Origin: Rubrivivax sp.
Lineage (GTDB): Bacteria; Pseudomonadota; Gammaproteobacteria; Burkholderiales; Burkholderiaceae_C
DNA length: 64,000 nucleotides
NCBI GenBank assembly: GCA_027485165.1
Contig: JAIXRN010000014.1
Span: 1-64,000 of the forward strand
Direction: 5' to 3'
The number at the start of each line of letters is the position of its first letter. Position 1 is the first letter of the stretch. Made by a program: the position numbers and the translations under genes. The notes below the pieces were generated by a model, which saw only the letters and a program-made list of their open reading frames with translations, was not told the DNA's origin and made no database searches. Shown piece after piece: positions 18,705-27,859 of this stretch.

Positions 18705-18725
18705 TGCAAACGCTAATGATTCGCA
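18705..18725 (-). promoter_or_regulatory. Candidate Fur box upstream of tonB
   Basis: Imperfect palindrome TGCAAACGCTAATGATTCGCA resembling TGCAAATGATAATCATTCGCA-type Fur sites, about 45 bp before the GTG start. Confidence 0.6.
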
Positions 18726-18757
18726 ACCAGTTTGTGACGAGAGCCGGTGCTTCGGGG

Positions 18758-18793
18758 TCGTGGCTTGGGTCGCGGCTTGGGTCGCGGCTTGGG
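18758..18793. repeat. Three 12-bp tandem units (TCGTGGCTTGGG, TCGCGGCTTGGG, TCGCGGCTTGGG)
   Basis: Read directly between tonB and terC. Confidence 0.8.
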
Positions 18794-18910
18794 TCATCGC
18801 GGTCAGAACGCCGGGCCCAAAAGCAAACCCGCCGCCAGCCCGAGGAGGGCGTGGCGGCGGGGCGGCGCGATGTCCAGGTATCGAGAAGGCGGCCGGTTGG
18901 CCGCCGTCCA

Positions 18911-19873
18911 TCAGCTGCCGGCGTTGTCGACCTTCGGCGCCGTGCGCACGCTTAGCCACATGGTGAAAGCCAGGATCGTGACGACCACACCCAGCGAGAT
19001 CGCCACCGGGATCTTGAAGATGTCGATCAGCATCATCTTCGTGCCGATGAAAACCAGGATCACCGCCAGACCGTAGCTCAGCAGGTGGAACTTGGCCGCC
19101 ACCGCCGCCAGCAGGAAGTACATCGCGCGCAGGCCCAGGATGGCGAAGATGTTGCTGGTGAGAACGATGAAGGGGTCGGACGTGATCGCGAAGATGGCCG
19201 GGATGCTGTCGACGGCGAAGATCACGTCGGTCAGGGCCACCAGGCAGATCACCAGGAACAGCGGCGTGGCGATCTTCTTGCCGTTTTCGACGGTGAAGAA
19301 CTTCTCGCCGTCGAACTTGGCGCTCACCGGCATGAAGCGCTTCAGCAGCTTCAGCGCGGGGTTGCTTTCAAGGTCGGGCTCCTTCCCCGCGGCCCACCAC
19401 ATCTTGATGCCGGTGATGATGAGGAACGCACCGAACAGGTACAGCACCCAGTGGAACTGCGTGATGAGCCAGGCGCCCACCAGGATCATCACGGTGCGCA
19501 GCACCATCGCGCCGATGATGCCGATCATCAGCACCCGCTTCTGGAATTCCAGCGGCACCGCGAAGTAGGTGAAGATCATCAGGAACACGAAGATGTTGTC
19601 CACGGCCAGGCTTTTCTCGATGAGATAGCCGGTCAGGAATTCCATGCTCTTCGTGTTGGCGACCGCGGCGCCGTTGTCCTGGTAGATGGCCCACCAGAAC
19701 AGGCCGTTGAAAGCGAAGCTGGCGGCCACCCAGACGATGGACCAGTTGATCGCTTCCTTGATGCCCACGGCATGCGCGCCTTGCTTGCGCAGCACGACGA
19801 AGTCGACGAAAAGCGCCGCGATGACGATCGCGACAAACGTAATCCAAAGCCACAGCGGCGCGATGGTGTCCAT
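18911..19873 (-). CDS. TerC family integral membrane protein (Alx-like)
   Basis: MDTIAPLWLWITFVAIVIAALFVDFVVLRKQ; EFLTGYLIEKSLAVDNIFVFLMIFTYF, SIPAIFAITSDPFIVLTSNIFAILGLRAMYFLL. GTG start at 19879 is an alternative. Confidence 0.95.
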   Translation of the reverse strand: MDTIAPLWLWITFVAIVIAALFVDFVVLRKQGAHAVGIKEAINWSIVWVAASFAFNGLFWWAIYQDNGAAVANTKSMEFLTGYLIEKSLAVDNIFVFLMIFTYFAVPLEFQKRVLMIGIIGAMVLRTVMILVGAWLITQFHWVLYLFGAFLIITGIKMWWAAGKEPDLESNPALKLLKRFMPVSAKFDGEKFFTVENGKKIATPLFLVICLVALTDVIFAVDSIPAIFAITSDPFIVLTSNIFAILGLRAMYFLLAAVAAKFHLLSYGLAVILVFIGTKMMLIDIFKIPVAISLGVVVTILAFTMWLSVRTAPKVDNAGS

Positions 19874-19904
19874 GGACACTCCCGTTCAAGTTGGGTTGAG
19901 GTTC

Positions 19905-20030
19905 GCGCCGAAAGGTCTTGCGGAAGACGGAAAAGCTCTTCTGCGGTCCCGGGCGGCTGGCTGGCGCCAGCGGCCGTATTGACGGGGGGCCGCGGCAACA
20001 GGTGTTGCGTGCTACTCCCCTTTCGACGAG
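19905..20030 (-). promoter_or_regulatory. yybP-ykoY family (Mn2+) riboswitch-like leader of terC
   Basis: Minus strand reads GTCGAAAGGGGAGTAGCACGCAACACC...CCCCGTCAATACGG...CCGCAAGACCTTTCGGCGCG; contains the GGGGAGTAGC and GCAAGACCTTTC elements typical of the class. Confidence 0.85.
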
Positions 20031-20139
20031 CGGGAATGTAGCGGCCTGCCATTGGCCCGACGCCGGGTGGGGCCGTCACGCACAGCCTGAGCGTGGCATC
20101 TTGCGCAGTAATCGTCCGGCCAGCTTGTCGGGTGTGCGC

Positions 20140-21639
20140 CTACTGGAAAGCCACCTCGGCGAAGCTGCGCAGCTTGCGGCTGTGCAGGCTGCCCGGGCGT
20201 TCCTGGCGCAGCAGTTCGACCGCGCGCATGCCGATGCGCAGGTGCTGGTCGACGCGTTCTCGGTAGAAGTGGTTGGCCATGCCGGGCAGCTTGATTTCAC
20301 CGTGCAGCGGCTTGTCGCTGACGCACAGCAGGGTGCCGTAGGGGACGCGGAAACGGAAGCCGTTGGCGGCAATCGTGGCACTCTCCATGTCCAGCGCCAC
20401 CGCGCGGCTCTGGCTGAAGCGGCGCTCGGGGCCCGGGTGCGGCAACAGTTCCCAGTTCCGGTTGTCGGTGCTGGCCACGGTGCCGGTGCGCAGGATCTTC
20501 TTCAGCTCGTAGCCTTCCAGCTGGGTGATGTCGGCCACGGCCTGTTCCAGCGCCACCTGCACCTCGGCCAGGGCCGGGATGGGCACCCACAGCGGCAGCT
20601 CTTCGTCCAGCACGTGGTCTTCGCGCATGTAGGCGTGGGCCAGCACGTAGTCGCCCAGCTGCTGGCTGTTGCGCAGGCCGGCGCAGTGGCCCAGCATCAG
20701 CCAGGCATGCGGGCGCAGCACGGCAATGTGGTCGGTGATGGTCTTGGCGTTCGCCGGGCCCACGCCGATGTTGACCATCGTGATGCCACTGTTGTCGCCG
20801 CGCACCAGGTGGTAGGCCGGCATTTGCGGCAGACGCGGCGGCGCGGCGCCCAGTTCGTCGCCCGCGCGTGGCGGCAGCCCGGCCCGGCGCGTGATGACGT
20901 TGCCAGGTTCCACGAACGCTTCGTATTCGCTGTTCGGGTCGGCCATCACGGCGTGGCCGAGCTTGATGAATTCGTCGATGTAGAACTGGTAGTTCGTGAA
21001 CAGCACGAAGTTCTGGAAGTGGTCGGGCACCGTGCCGGTGTAGTGGCGCAGGCGGTGCAGCGAATAGTCCACGCGCGGGGCGGTGAACAGGCTCAGCGGC
21101 TGTGATTCGCCAGGCCGGGGCTCGAAGGCGCCGTTGGCGATGCCGTCGTCCATGGCCGCCAGGTCGGGCAGGTCGAACAGGTCGCGCATGCGCAGCCGGC
21201 GCTCGGGCGACAGCGACCCTTCCAGGTGGTTGTTCTCGGCCAGCGAGAAGTGCACTGGGATGGGCTGGGTGCTGGTGCCCACTTCCAGCGCCACGCCGTG
21301 GTTCTGCATCAGCAGGCGGAACTGTTCTTCGTAGTAGCTGGCGAACAGGTCGGGCCGCGTCAGCGTGGTCTCAAAAGTGCCGGGCCCGGCCACGAAGCCA
21401 TAGCTCAGGCGGCTGTCGGCGCGTGCCACGGTGTCGGTGCGCACACGCACGAAGGGGTAGCAGGCGCGCACGTGCTGGCCGTCGTCGCCACCGGCCACGA
21501 AGCGCTGCAGGCTGTTGCGCAGGTGCTGGATGCTGGCGCCGTAGATGGACTGGACCTGGGCCAGCGCCGCGGCGGGGTCCGTGTGGTGCGTGGGGGCGAC
21601 GAAGGCCGGCGCAGCAGAGGGGGCAGACGACATACACAT
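20140..21639 (-). CDS. amn: AMP nucleosidase
   Basis: 499 aa; LPQMPAYHLVRGDNSGITMVNIGVGPANAKTITDHIAVLRPHAWLMLGHCAGLRNSQQLGDYVLAHAY. Confidence 0.95.
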   Translation of the reverse strand: MCMSSAPSAAPAFVAPTHHTDPAAALAQVQSIYGASIQHLRNSLQRFVAGGDDGQHVRACYPFVRVRTDTVARADSRLSYGFVAGPGTFETTLTRPDLFASYYEEQFRLLMQNHGVALEVGTSTQPIPVHFSLAENNHLEGSLSPERRLRMRDLFDLPDLAAMDDGIANGAFEPRPGESQPLSLFTAPRVDYSLHRLRHYTGTVPDHFQNFVLFTNYQFYIDEFIKLGHAVMADPNSEYEAFVEPGNVITRRAGLPPRAGDELGAAPPRLPQMPAYHLVRGDNSGITMVNIGVGPANAKTITDHIAVLRPHAWLMLGHCAGLRNSQQLGDYVLAHAYMREDHVLDEELPLWVPIPALAEVQVALEQAVADITQLEGYELKKILRTGTVASTDNRNWELLPHPGPERRFSQSRAVALDMESATIAANGFRFRVPYGTLLCVSDKPLHGEIKLPGMANHFYRERVDQHLRIGMRAVELLRQERPGSLHSRKLRSFAEVAFQ

Positions 21640-21791
21640 TCCTACTTTTTTCGTTGTGGTGGCGAATTGTCGCCCGGACCCCGGCTTCCCCCCTGAACGA
21701 GGGGTTGGCCCCAGCGGTCACGACGCGGGCTGGCTAACGATGGCGGAACGGTCGCCGGTCAATCTCCGCCCTGCCCCCTTGGAGGAAGACC

Positions 21792-24700
21792 ATGTTCTCG
21801 TCTATGCCCGTGAATTCGCCCGCCCGTCGTCGCCATCGCGCCCTGCGTGCCCGTCATGCCTTGGCCATGGCCGCCGCCGCCCTGCTGGGCACCGCCGCAG
21901 CACCCCCGGCGCAGGCGGCGATCTGCACCTGGAACCCCGCCACCGGCAACTGGGCCAGCGCGCTGAACTGGACCTGCGGCATCGTGCCCACCAACGGCGC
22001 CGCCGACACGGCCATCATCGGCGCCGGGCTGACCAGCATCGTCAACGACCAGCAAAGCCCGGGTGTCTTCCGCAACGTGCGCAACCTGTCGAATGCCGGC
22101 ACGCTGCAGATCGATGCCTTCGGCTTCACGCTGGGTAGCGGCGGCAGCAGCACCAACACCGGCGCCATCAACGTCGGCGGTGTCAGCACCGCTACCTTGC
22201 AGGTGCTGCACAACATCAACAACGCCGGCGGCAGCATCAACGTCGGCAACGGCAGCACGGTCAGCCTTTCAGGCGCCGTCATCACCGGTGGCACCGTCAA
22301 CACCACGGGCACGGGCGTGCTCGTGCCCACGGCCAGCAATGCGAACCTGCTGAGCGGGGTCAGCTTCAATGGCGGCATCAACATGTCGGCGAACAGCATC
22401 CTGCGCGTGTCGAGCGGGCTCACGCTCAACGGCGACATCGCACTGAATGCCAACAGCGTGCTGGCCTTCGCAGGCAACCAGACCCTGGGCGGCAACGGCA
22501 ACATCGTGCTGGGCAATACCGGCAGCAGCAACCGCGCCCTGAGCCTGGAAGGCGCCACCGTGCTGACCCTGGGTTCGGGCATCACCGTCAGCGGCCAGAG
22601 CGGCACTTTGGGGCAGACCTACCTGGCTGGCGGTGCGCAGTCGATCATCAACAACGGCCGCATTGCGGCCAACGTCAGTGGCGGCAGCTTCAGCCTGGAA
22701 CCGAATGGCGGCGTGACCAACAACGGCGTGCTCGAAGCCCAGAACGGCGGCACCCTGGTCTTGAACGCCAACGTCAGCGGCGGCCCGGCCGGCAGCATCG
22801 TGGCCGGTACCGGCAGCACGGTGCTGCAGAACGGCGTCACGCTCAGCGGCAACATCAGCACCTCGGGCAGTGGCAGCTTCCGCGCCAGTGCCAGCAACTC
22901 CAATGTGCTGTCGGGCGTCAGCTTCTCCGGCACATTGGACCTGGCCAGCGCCAACGCCGTCCAGCGGGTCACTGGCGGGCTGGTGCTCAATGGCACCGTC
23001 AACGTGAACAGCAACAGCGTGCTGGCCTTCAATGGCACGCAGACGCTGTCTGGCGCCGGCACGGTCGTGCTGGGCAACACGGGCCCTTCCAACCGCGGTC
23101 TCAGCCTGGAAAGCAATACCGTGCTGACCCTGGGCCCCGACATCGTCGTACGCGGCCAGAACGGCGTGCTCGGGGAAACCTACTTGAGCGGCGGCACGCA
23201 GTCGATCGTCAACAACGGCCGCATCTCGGCCGACGTGCTAGGCGGCACCGTGACGCTGGCGCCCAATGCCGGCACCACCAACAACGGCATCCTGGAAGCG
23301 CAGAACGGCGGCACCCTGGTGCTGGCCAGCAACGTCGCCGGCACCGCCGGCGGCAGCATCCGCGCCGGCGCCGGCAGCACCGTGCTGCAAAGTGGTGTCA
23401 CCCTCAGCGGCACCATCGCCACGCAAGGCGGCGGCAACATCCGGCCCACGGCCAGCAACAGCAACGTCCTGGCCGGCGTCAGCTTCAACGGCGCACTGGA
23501 CATGGCCACCGGCAACGCCATCGAACGCGTCACCGGCGGCCTGGTGCTGAACGGCAGCATCAACCTGAACGCCAACAGTGTGCTGTCGTTCACTGGCGAC
23601 CAGACCCTGTCGGGCAATGGCACGATCACCCTGGGCGGCACCGGGTCCAGCAACCGCGCGCTCAGCCTGGAAGGCGCGACCGTGCTGACCCTGGGCTCGG
23701 GCATCCTGGTGCAGGGGGAGAACGGAACGCTGGGGCAGACCTACCTGGCTGGCGGCGTGCAGTCGATCGTCAACAACGGCCGCATCTCGGCCAATGTGAA
23801 CAACGGCAATCTCAACCTGGTGCCCAATGCCGGCATCGTCAACAACGGCGTACTCGAAGCGGCCAACGGTGGCCGGCTGACGCTGTCCAGCCATGTCGTC
23901 GGTGCGGCCGGCAGCAGCATCGTGGCCGGTGCTGGCAGCACGGTGGTGCAGAACGGCGTCACGCTCAGCGGCACCATCAACACCACCGGTTCAGGGAATT
24001 TCCGCGCCACCGCCGACAACGCCAACTTCCTGAATGGCGTCAGCTTCAACGGCACACTGGACCTGGCATCGGCCAATGCCGTCGAACGCGTCACGGGCGG
24101 GCTCACGCTCAACGGCCGCATCGACCTGAACGCCAACAGTGTGTTGTCCTTCAGCGGCGACCAGAGCCTGTCCGGTAGCGGCGAACTGGTGCTGGGTGGC
24201 ACCGGGGCCAGCAACCGCGCGCTCAGCCTGGAGGGCGCGACCGTGCTCACCCTGGGGGCGAACATCGTCGTCCGCGGCGAGAACGGGACGCTGGGCCAGA
24301 CCTACCTGGCTGGGGGCACGCAGGCCATCGTCAACAATGGCCGCATCTCGGCCAATGTGAGCGGCGGCACCCTGACGCTGGCGCCGAATGCCGGCACGAC
24401 GAACAACGGCGTGCTGGAAGCCCAGAGCGGCGGCACGCTGGTCCTGTCCAGCAACGTCACGGGCACGCCAGCGGGCCAGATCCGCGCTGGCGCCGGCAGC
24501 ACCGTGGTGCAGAACGGTGTGACGCTGAGTGGCGTCATCAACACCAGCGGCGATGGCAATTTCAGGCCGACGGCGGACAACAACAACATCCTGTCCGGGG
24601 TCAGCTTCAGCGGTGTGCTGAACATGGCCTCGACCAACGGTGTCGAACGCGTCGCGGGCGGGCTCACGCTCAACGGCCGCATCGACCTGAACGCCAACAG

Positions 24701-26846
24701 CGTGCTGTCCTTCAACGGCAGCCAGACCCTGGGCGGCACCGGCAGCATCGTGCTGGGCAACAGCGGCGCCAGCAACCGGGCGCTCAGCCTGGAAGGCGCC
24801 ACGACGCTGACCATCGGCCCGGACATCACCGTGCGCGGCACGAGCGGCATCCTGGGCCAGACCTACCTGGCCGGCGGCAGCCAGTCGATCGTCAACAACG
24901 GCAGCTTCATTTCCGACGGCGGCGGGCTGATCACCGTGGCGCCTGGCACCGCCTTCGTCAACAACGGCCTGGCGCGTGCGCAATCCGGCAGCCTGACGGT
25001 GGCGGCACCGCTGTCGGGCACTGGCACCCTGCAGGCCGACCCGAGCGGGCAGCTCAACCTGCCGAACGGGGCCAAGGCCCAGGGCCGGCTGGTGCTGACG
25101 GGCGCGGGTGCCAACATCGCACTGGGCACCGGCAACCTGACGATCAGCAGCGACTACACCAACGTGGCCGCCGGCAGCGGCAACGGCTTCAACCGCCGCG
25201 CGGGCGTGACCGGCACGGGCCAGATCTTCGCCGCCGGCAACGTCGCGCCGCTGATCACCGGTGCCGGCGTCAGCGGCGGCGCCACGGCCAATGCCACGCT
25301 GGCGATCGGCAACGTGCGCGTCGGCACGACGGTCTTCAACTACCAGATCAACAACGGCGGCAGCACCGGGCCGACGCTGCGCGGCGCCATCCAGACCAGC
25401 GTCAACGGCGCCAGCCTGAACGACCCTCGCCTGGGCGGGACGGGCGTCACGCCGGGGCTGTTCAATGCCGGTGCGCCCGGCTTCGGCAGCGGCGACCTGG
25501 GCGTCAGCTTCAGCGTCGCTAGCTCAGGGGCCATTGCCCCGCTGACCGGCCAGCTGCTGAACTTCCGCAGCAACTTCGAGAACATCGGCGACCAGAAGCT
25601 GAACATCGTCGTCAGCAGTGGCGCTGCGGCCTACAACGCCGCGGTCGGCAGCGCCACGCCGGCGCCCATCCAGCTGGCAGCGCAACGCGTCGGCGGCAGC
25701 GTGACGCAGGCCCTGACGATCACCAACACCGCACCCGCGGGCGCCTTCAGCGAAGACCTGAACGCCCAGTTCGGGCCCGCCACCGGCGCGGCGCTGGGGG
25801 CGGGCAGTGTCACGGGCGTGCTGGCGGGCGGCAGCAGTGGTGGATCAGGCAGCCTGGCGGTCGGTGTCGACACGACGGTGTCGGGCGTGCGCAGCGGCAG
25901 TGTCACTGTCAACTTCGCCACGGCCGGGGCCGTGGGTGGCGTTGCCAACGGCCTGGGTGTTGCGGCTGCGAACCAGCAGGTCATCGCCGTCAGCGGGAAT
26001 GTCTACGCCCCGGCCGTGGCGCAGCTGAACACGCCTGCGGTGAACTTCGGCATCGTGCGCGTGGGTGACACCGTCGCGCCGCGCAACGTCAGTGTTACCA
26101 ACACGGCCAGTGGCGCGCTCACCGACACCCTGCGCGCCAGCCTGTCGGGTGGTGCGTCGCCCTTCACCGCCAGCGGCACCGCCACGGCGGTGGCCGCCGG
26201 CGCCACCAATGCCAGCAGCCTGGCCGTGACGCTCAACACGGCCGCCGCTGGCGTCTACAGCAGCAGCGGCAGCGTCAGCTTCACGAGCCAGAACCCCGAG
26301 ATGGCCGACCTGCCGCTGGGCACGGCCAGCGTGGGCTTCACGGCCCAGGTGAACAATCTGGCCGCGACGACCCTGGCGCACACCGGCGCCGGCAGCTTCA
26401 GTGGCAGCGCGCTGAGCTACACGCTGAACTTCGGCACCGTGCTGACGGGTGCCGCTGGCGGCACGGCCACGCTGAGCCTGGCCAACAGCGCCACGGGCCC
26501 GGCCGACGCGCTGGCCGGCAGCTTCAACCTGGGCGGCCTGCTGGCGGGCGACCCGTTCGCGCTGGGCGGCTTCGCCAGCTTCAGCAACCTGGCGGCGGGC
26601 AGCAGCCTGAACGGGCTGACGGTCAGCTTTGGTGGCACGGTGGAAGGCAGCTTTGACCGCGTGATCGTGCTCAACCGCCTGTCGACCAACGGCAGCGGGC
26701 CCGACCTGAGCCTGGCGCCGGTGGAGCTGCGCCTGGTCGGCACGGTGACGGCCGTGCCCGAGCCCGGCACCTGGGCGATGTGGCTGGCCGGCCTGGCCAT
26801 GCTGGGCAGCCTGCTACGCCGCCGCACGCGCATGCTGCAGGCTTGA
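21792..26846 (+). CDS. Large repeat-containing exported PEP-CTERM protein with choice-of-anchor/ASH-like domains
   Basis: 1684 aa; N-terminal signal (LAMAAAALLGTAAAPPAQAAICTW), tandem G/N/S-rich beta-helix-like repeats, and C-terminal VPEPGTWAMWLAGLAMLGSLLRRRTRMLQA. Confidence 0.9.
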   Translation: MFSSMPVNSPARRRHRALRARHALAMAAAALLGTAAAPPAQAAICTWNPATGNWASALNWTCGIVPTNGAADTAIIGAGLTSIVNDQQSPGVFRNVRNLSNAGTLQIDAFGFTLGSGGSSTNTGAINVGGVSTATLQVLHNINNAGGSINVGNGSTVSLSGAVITGGTVNTTGTGVLVPTASNANLLSGVSFNGGINMSANSILRVSSGLTLNGDIALNANSVLAFAGNQTLGGNGNIVLGNTGSSNRALSLEGATVLTLGSGITVSGQSGTLGQTYLAGGAQSIINNGRIAANVSGGSFSLEPNGGVTNNGVLEAQNGGTLVLNANVSGGPAGSIVAGTGSTVLQNGVTLSGNISTSGSGSFRASASNSNVLSGVSFSGTLDLASANAVQRVTGGLVLNGTVNVNSNSVLAFNGTQTLSGAGTVVLGNTGPSNRGLSLESNTVLTLGPDIVVRGQNGVLGETYLSGGTQSIVNNGRISADVLGGTVTLAPNAGTTNNGILEAQNGGTLVLASNVAGTAGGSIRAGAGSTVLQSGVTLSGTIATQGGGNIRPTASNSNVLAGVSFNGALDMATGNAIERVTGGLVLNGSINLNANSVLSFTGDQTLSGNGTITLGGTGSSNRALSLEGATVLTLGSGILVQGENGTLGQTYLAGGVQSIVNNGRISANVNNGNLNLVPNAGIVNNGVLEAANGGRLTLSSHVVGAAGSSIVAGAGSTVVQNGVTLSGTINTTGSGNFRATADNANFLNGVSFNGTLDLASANAVERVTGGLTLNGRIDLNANSVLSFSGDQSLSGSGELVLGGTGASNRALSLEGATVLTLGANIVVRGENGTLGQTYLAGGTQAIVNNGRISANVSGGTLTLAPNAGTTNNGVLEAQSGGTLVLSSNVTGTPAGQIRAGAGSTVVQNGVTLSGVINTSGDGNFRPTADNNNILSGVSFSGVLNMASTNGVERVAGGLTLNGRIDLNANSVLSFNGSQTLGGTGSIVLGNSGASNRALSLEGATTLTIGPDITVRGTSGILGQTYLAGGSQSIVNNGSFISDGGGLITVAPGTAFVNNGLARAQSGSLTVAAPLSGTGTLQADPSGQLNLPNGAKAQGRLVLTGAGANIALGTGNLTISSDYTNVAAGSGNGFNRRAGVTGTGQIFAAGNVAPLITGAGVSGGATANATLAIGNVRVGTTVFNYQINNGGSTGPTLRGAIQTSVNGASLNDPRLGGTGVTPGLFNAGAPGFGSGDLGVSFSVASSGAIAPLTGQLLNFRSNFENIGDQKLNIVVSSGAAAYNAAVGSATPAPIQLAAQRVGGSVTQALTITNTAPAGAFSEDLNAQFGPATGAALGAGSVTGVLAGGSSGGSGSLAVGVDTTVSGVRSGSVTVNFATAGAVGGVANGLGVAAANQQVIAVSGNVYAPAVAQLNTPAVNFGIVRVGDTVAPRNVSVTNTASGALTDTLRASLSGGASPFTASGTATAVAAGATNASSLAVTLNTAAAGVYSSSGSVSFTSQNPEMADLPLGTASVGFTAQVNNLAATTLAHTGAGSFSGSALSYTLNFGTVLTGAAGGTATLSLANSATGPADALAGSFNLGGLLAGDPFALGGFASFSNLAAGSSLNGLTVSFGGTVEGSFDRVIVLNRLSTNGSGPDLSLAPVELRLVGTVTAVPEPGTWAMWLAGLAMLGSLLRRRTRMLQA
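22290..25000 (+). repeat. About five in-frame tandem repeats of 561 bp (187 aa)
   Basis: Two independent anchors recur at exactly 561 bp: NANSV-type codons at 22449, 23010, 23571, 24132, 24693; the CAGACCTACCTGG-type motif at 22614, 23175, 23736, 24297, 24858. Confidence 0.92.
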
Positions 26847-26853
26847 CGGGCGG

Positions 26854-27825
26854 TCAGCGCCAGGCGCTGGCTGCATCCAGCGCCGCCATGTCGACCGCTG
26901 ACAACTGCAGCCGCGCGGCTGCGGCCAGCTCGGTCCACTGCGCCACGCGGGTGGCGCTGGCGATCGGCGCCGTGATGCCCGGCCGGGCGATCTGCCAGGC
27001 CAGGGCCACCTGGGCCGGCGTGGCGCGGTGTGCTTCGGCCACCGCGTCCAGCGCCGCCAGGATGCCCAGGCCGCGTGGGTTCAGGTAGGCCTTCACGCCG
27101 GCGCCGCGCGGGCTTTGCGCCAGGTCGGCCTCGCTGCGGTACTTGCCGGTGAGGAAGCCGCGCGCCAGGCCGAAGAAGTTGATCACGCCCAGGCCTTCGG
27201 CGCGGCACAGCGGTTCCAGCGCTTCTTCATACAGCTGGCGTTCGACCAGGTTGTAGTGCGGCTGCAGGGTCTCGTAGCGCGGCAGCCCCAGCCGGGCGCT
27301 GGTGGCCAGGGCTTCGGCCAGGCGCGGGGCGCTGTAGTTGCTGGCGCCGATGGCGCGCACCTTCCCTTCGCGGATGAGTTCGGCAAAGGCCGACAGGGTC
27401 TCATCCAGCGGCGTGGTGGCGTCGTCGTCGTGGCTCTGGTACAGGTCGATGCGGTCGGTCTGCAGCCGGCGCAGGCTGTCTTCGACGGCCTGGCGGATCC
27501 AGCGCCGGCTCAAGCCGGTCTTGCCGCTGCCCTCGTCGCCCATGGGCTTGCCCACCTTGGTGGCGATCAGGACCTGGTCGCGTTTGTGGCCGTTGCCTGG
27601 CAGCTTCAGCCACTGGCCAATGATGGTTTCGCTTTCACCGCCACTGTGGCCCGGGGCCCAGCGCGAATAGATGTCGGCAGTGTCGATCAGGTTGAAACCG
27701 CTGTCCGTGAAAGCGTCCAGCAGCTGGAAGGACGTGGCGGCATCGGCGGTCCAGCCGAAGACATTGCCACCGAAGGCGATCGGGGCCGTCATCAGGCCGC
27801 TGCGGCCCAGTTCACGTTGCTGCAT
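26854..27825 (-). CDS. Aldo/keto reductase
   Basis: 323 aa; MQQRELGRSGLMTAPIAFGGNVFGW, FNLIDTADIYSRW, DRIDLYQSHDDD, GASNYSAPRL. Confidence 0.93.
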   Translation of the reverse strand: MQQRELGRSGLMTAPIAFGGNVFGWTADAATSFQLLDAFTDSGFNLIDTADIYSRWAPGHSGGESETIIGQWLKLPGNGHKRDQVLIATKVGKPMGDEGSGKTGLSRRWIRQAVEDSLRRLQTDRIDLYQSHDDDATTPLDETLSAFAELIREGKVRAIGASNYSAPRLAEALATSARLGLPRYETLQPHYNLVERQLYEEALEPLCRAEGLGVINFFGLARGFLTGKYRSEADLAQSPRGAGVKAYLNPRGLGILAALDAVAEAHRATPAQVALAWQIARPGITAPIASATRVAQWTELAAAARLQLSAVDMAALDAASAWR

Positions 27826-27859
27826 GGGTGTTGTGGAAAGTGAAGAGCAGGGCTGGCGT

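Noticed and set aside
22290-25000. Possible CRISPR or satellite array
   Set aside because: Period of 561 bp, in frame and diverged at synonymous sites; it encodes protein repeats rather than short repeats with spacers.
21792-26846. Classical type V autotransporter
   Set aside because: Passenger-like repeats are present but the C-terminus is a PEP-CTERM tail rather than a beta-barrel ending in an aromatic residue.
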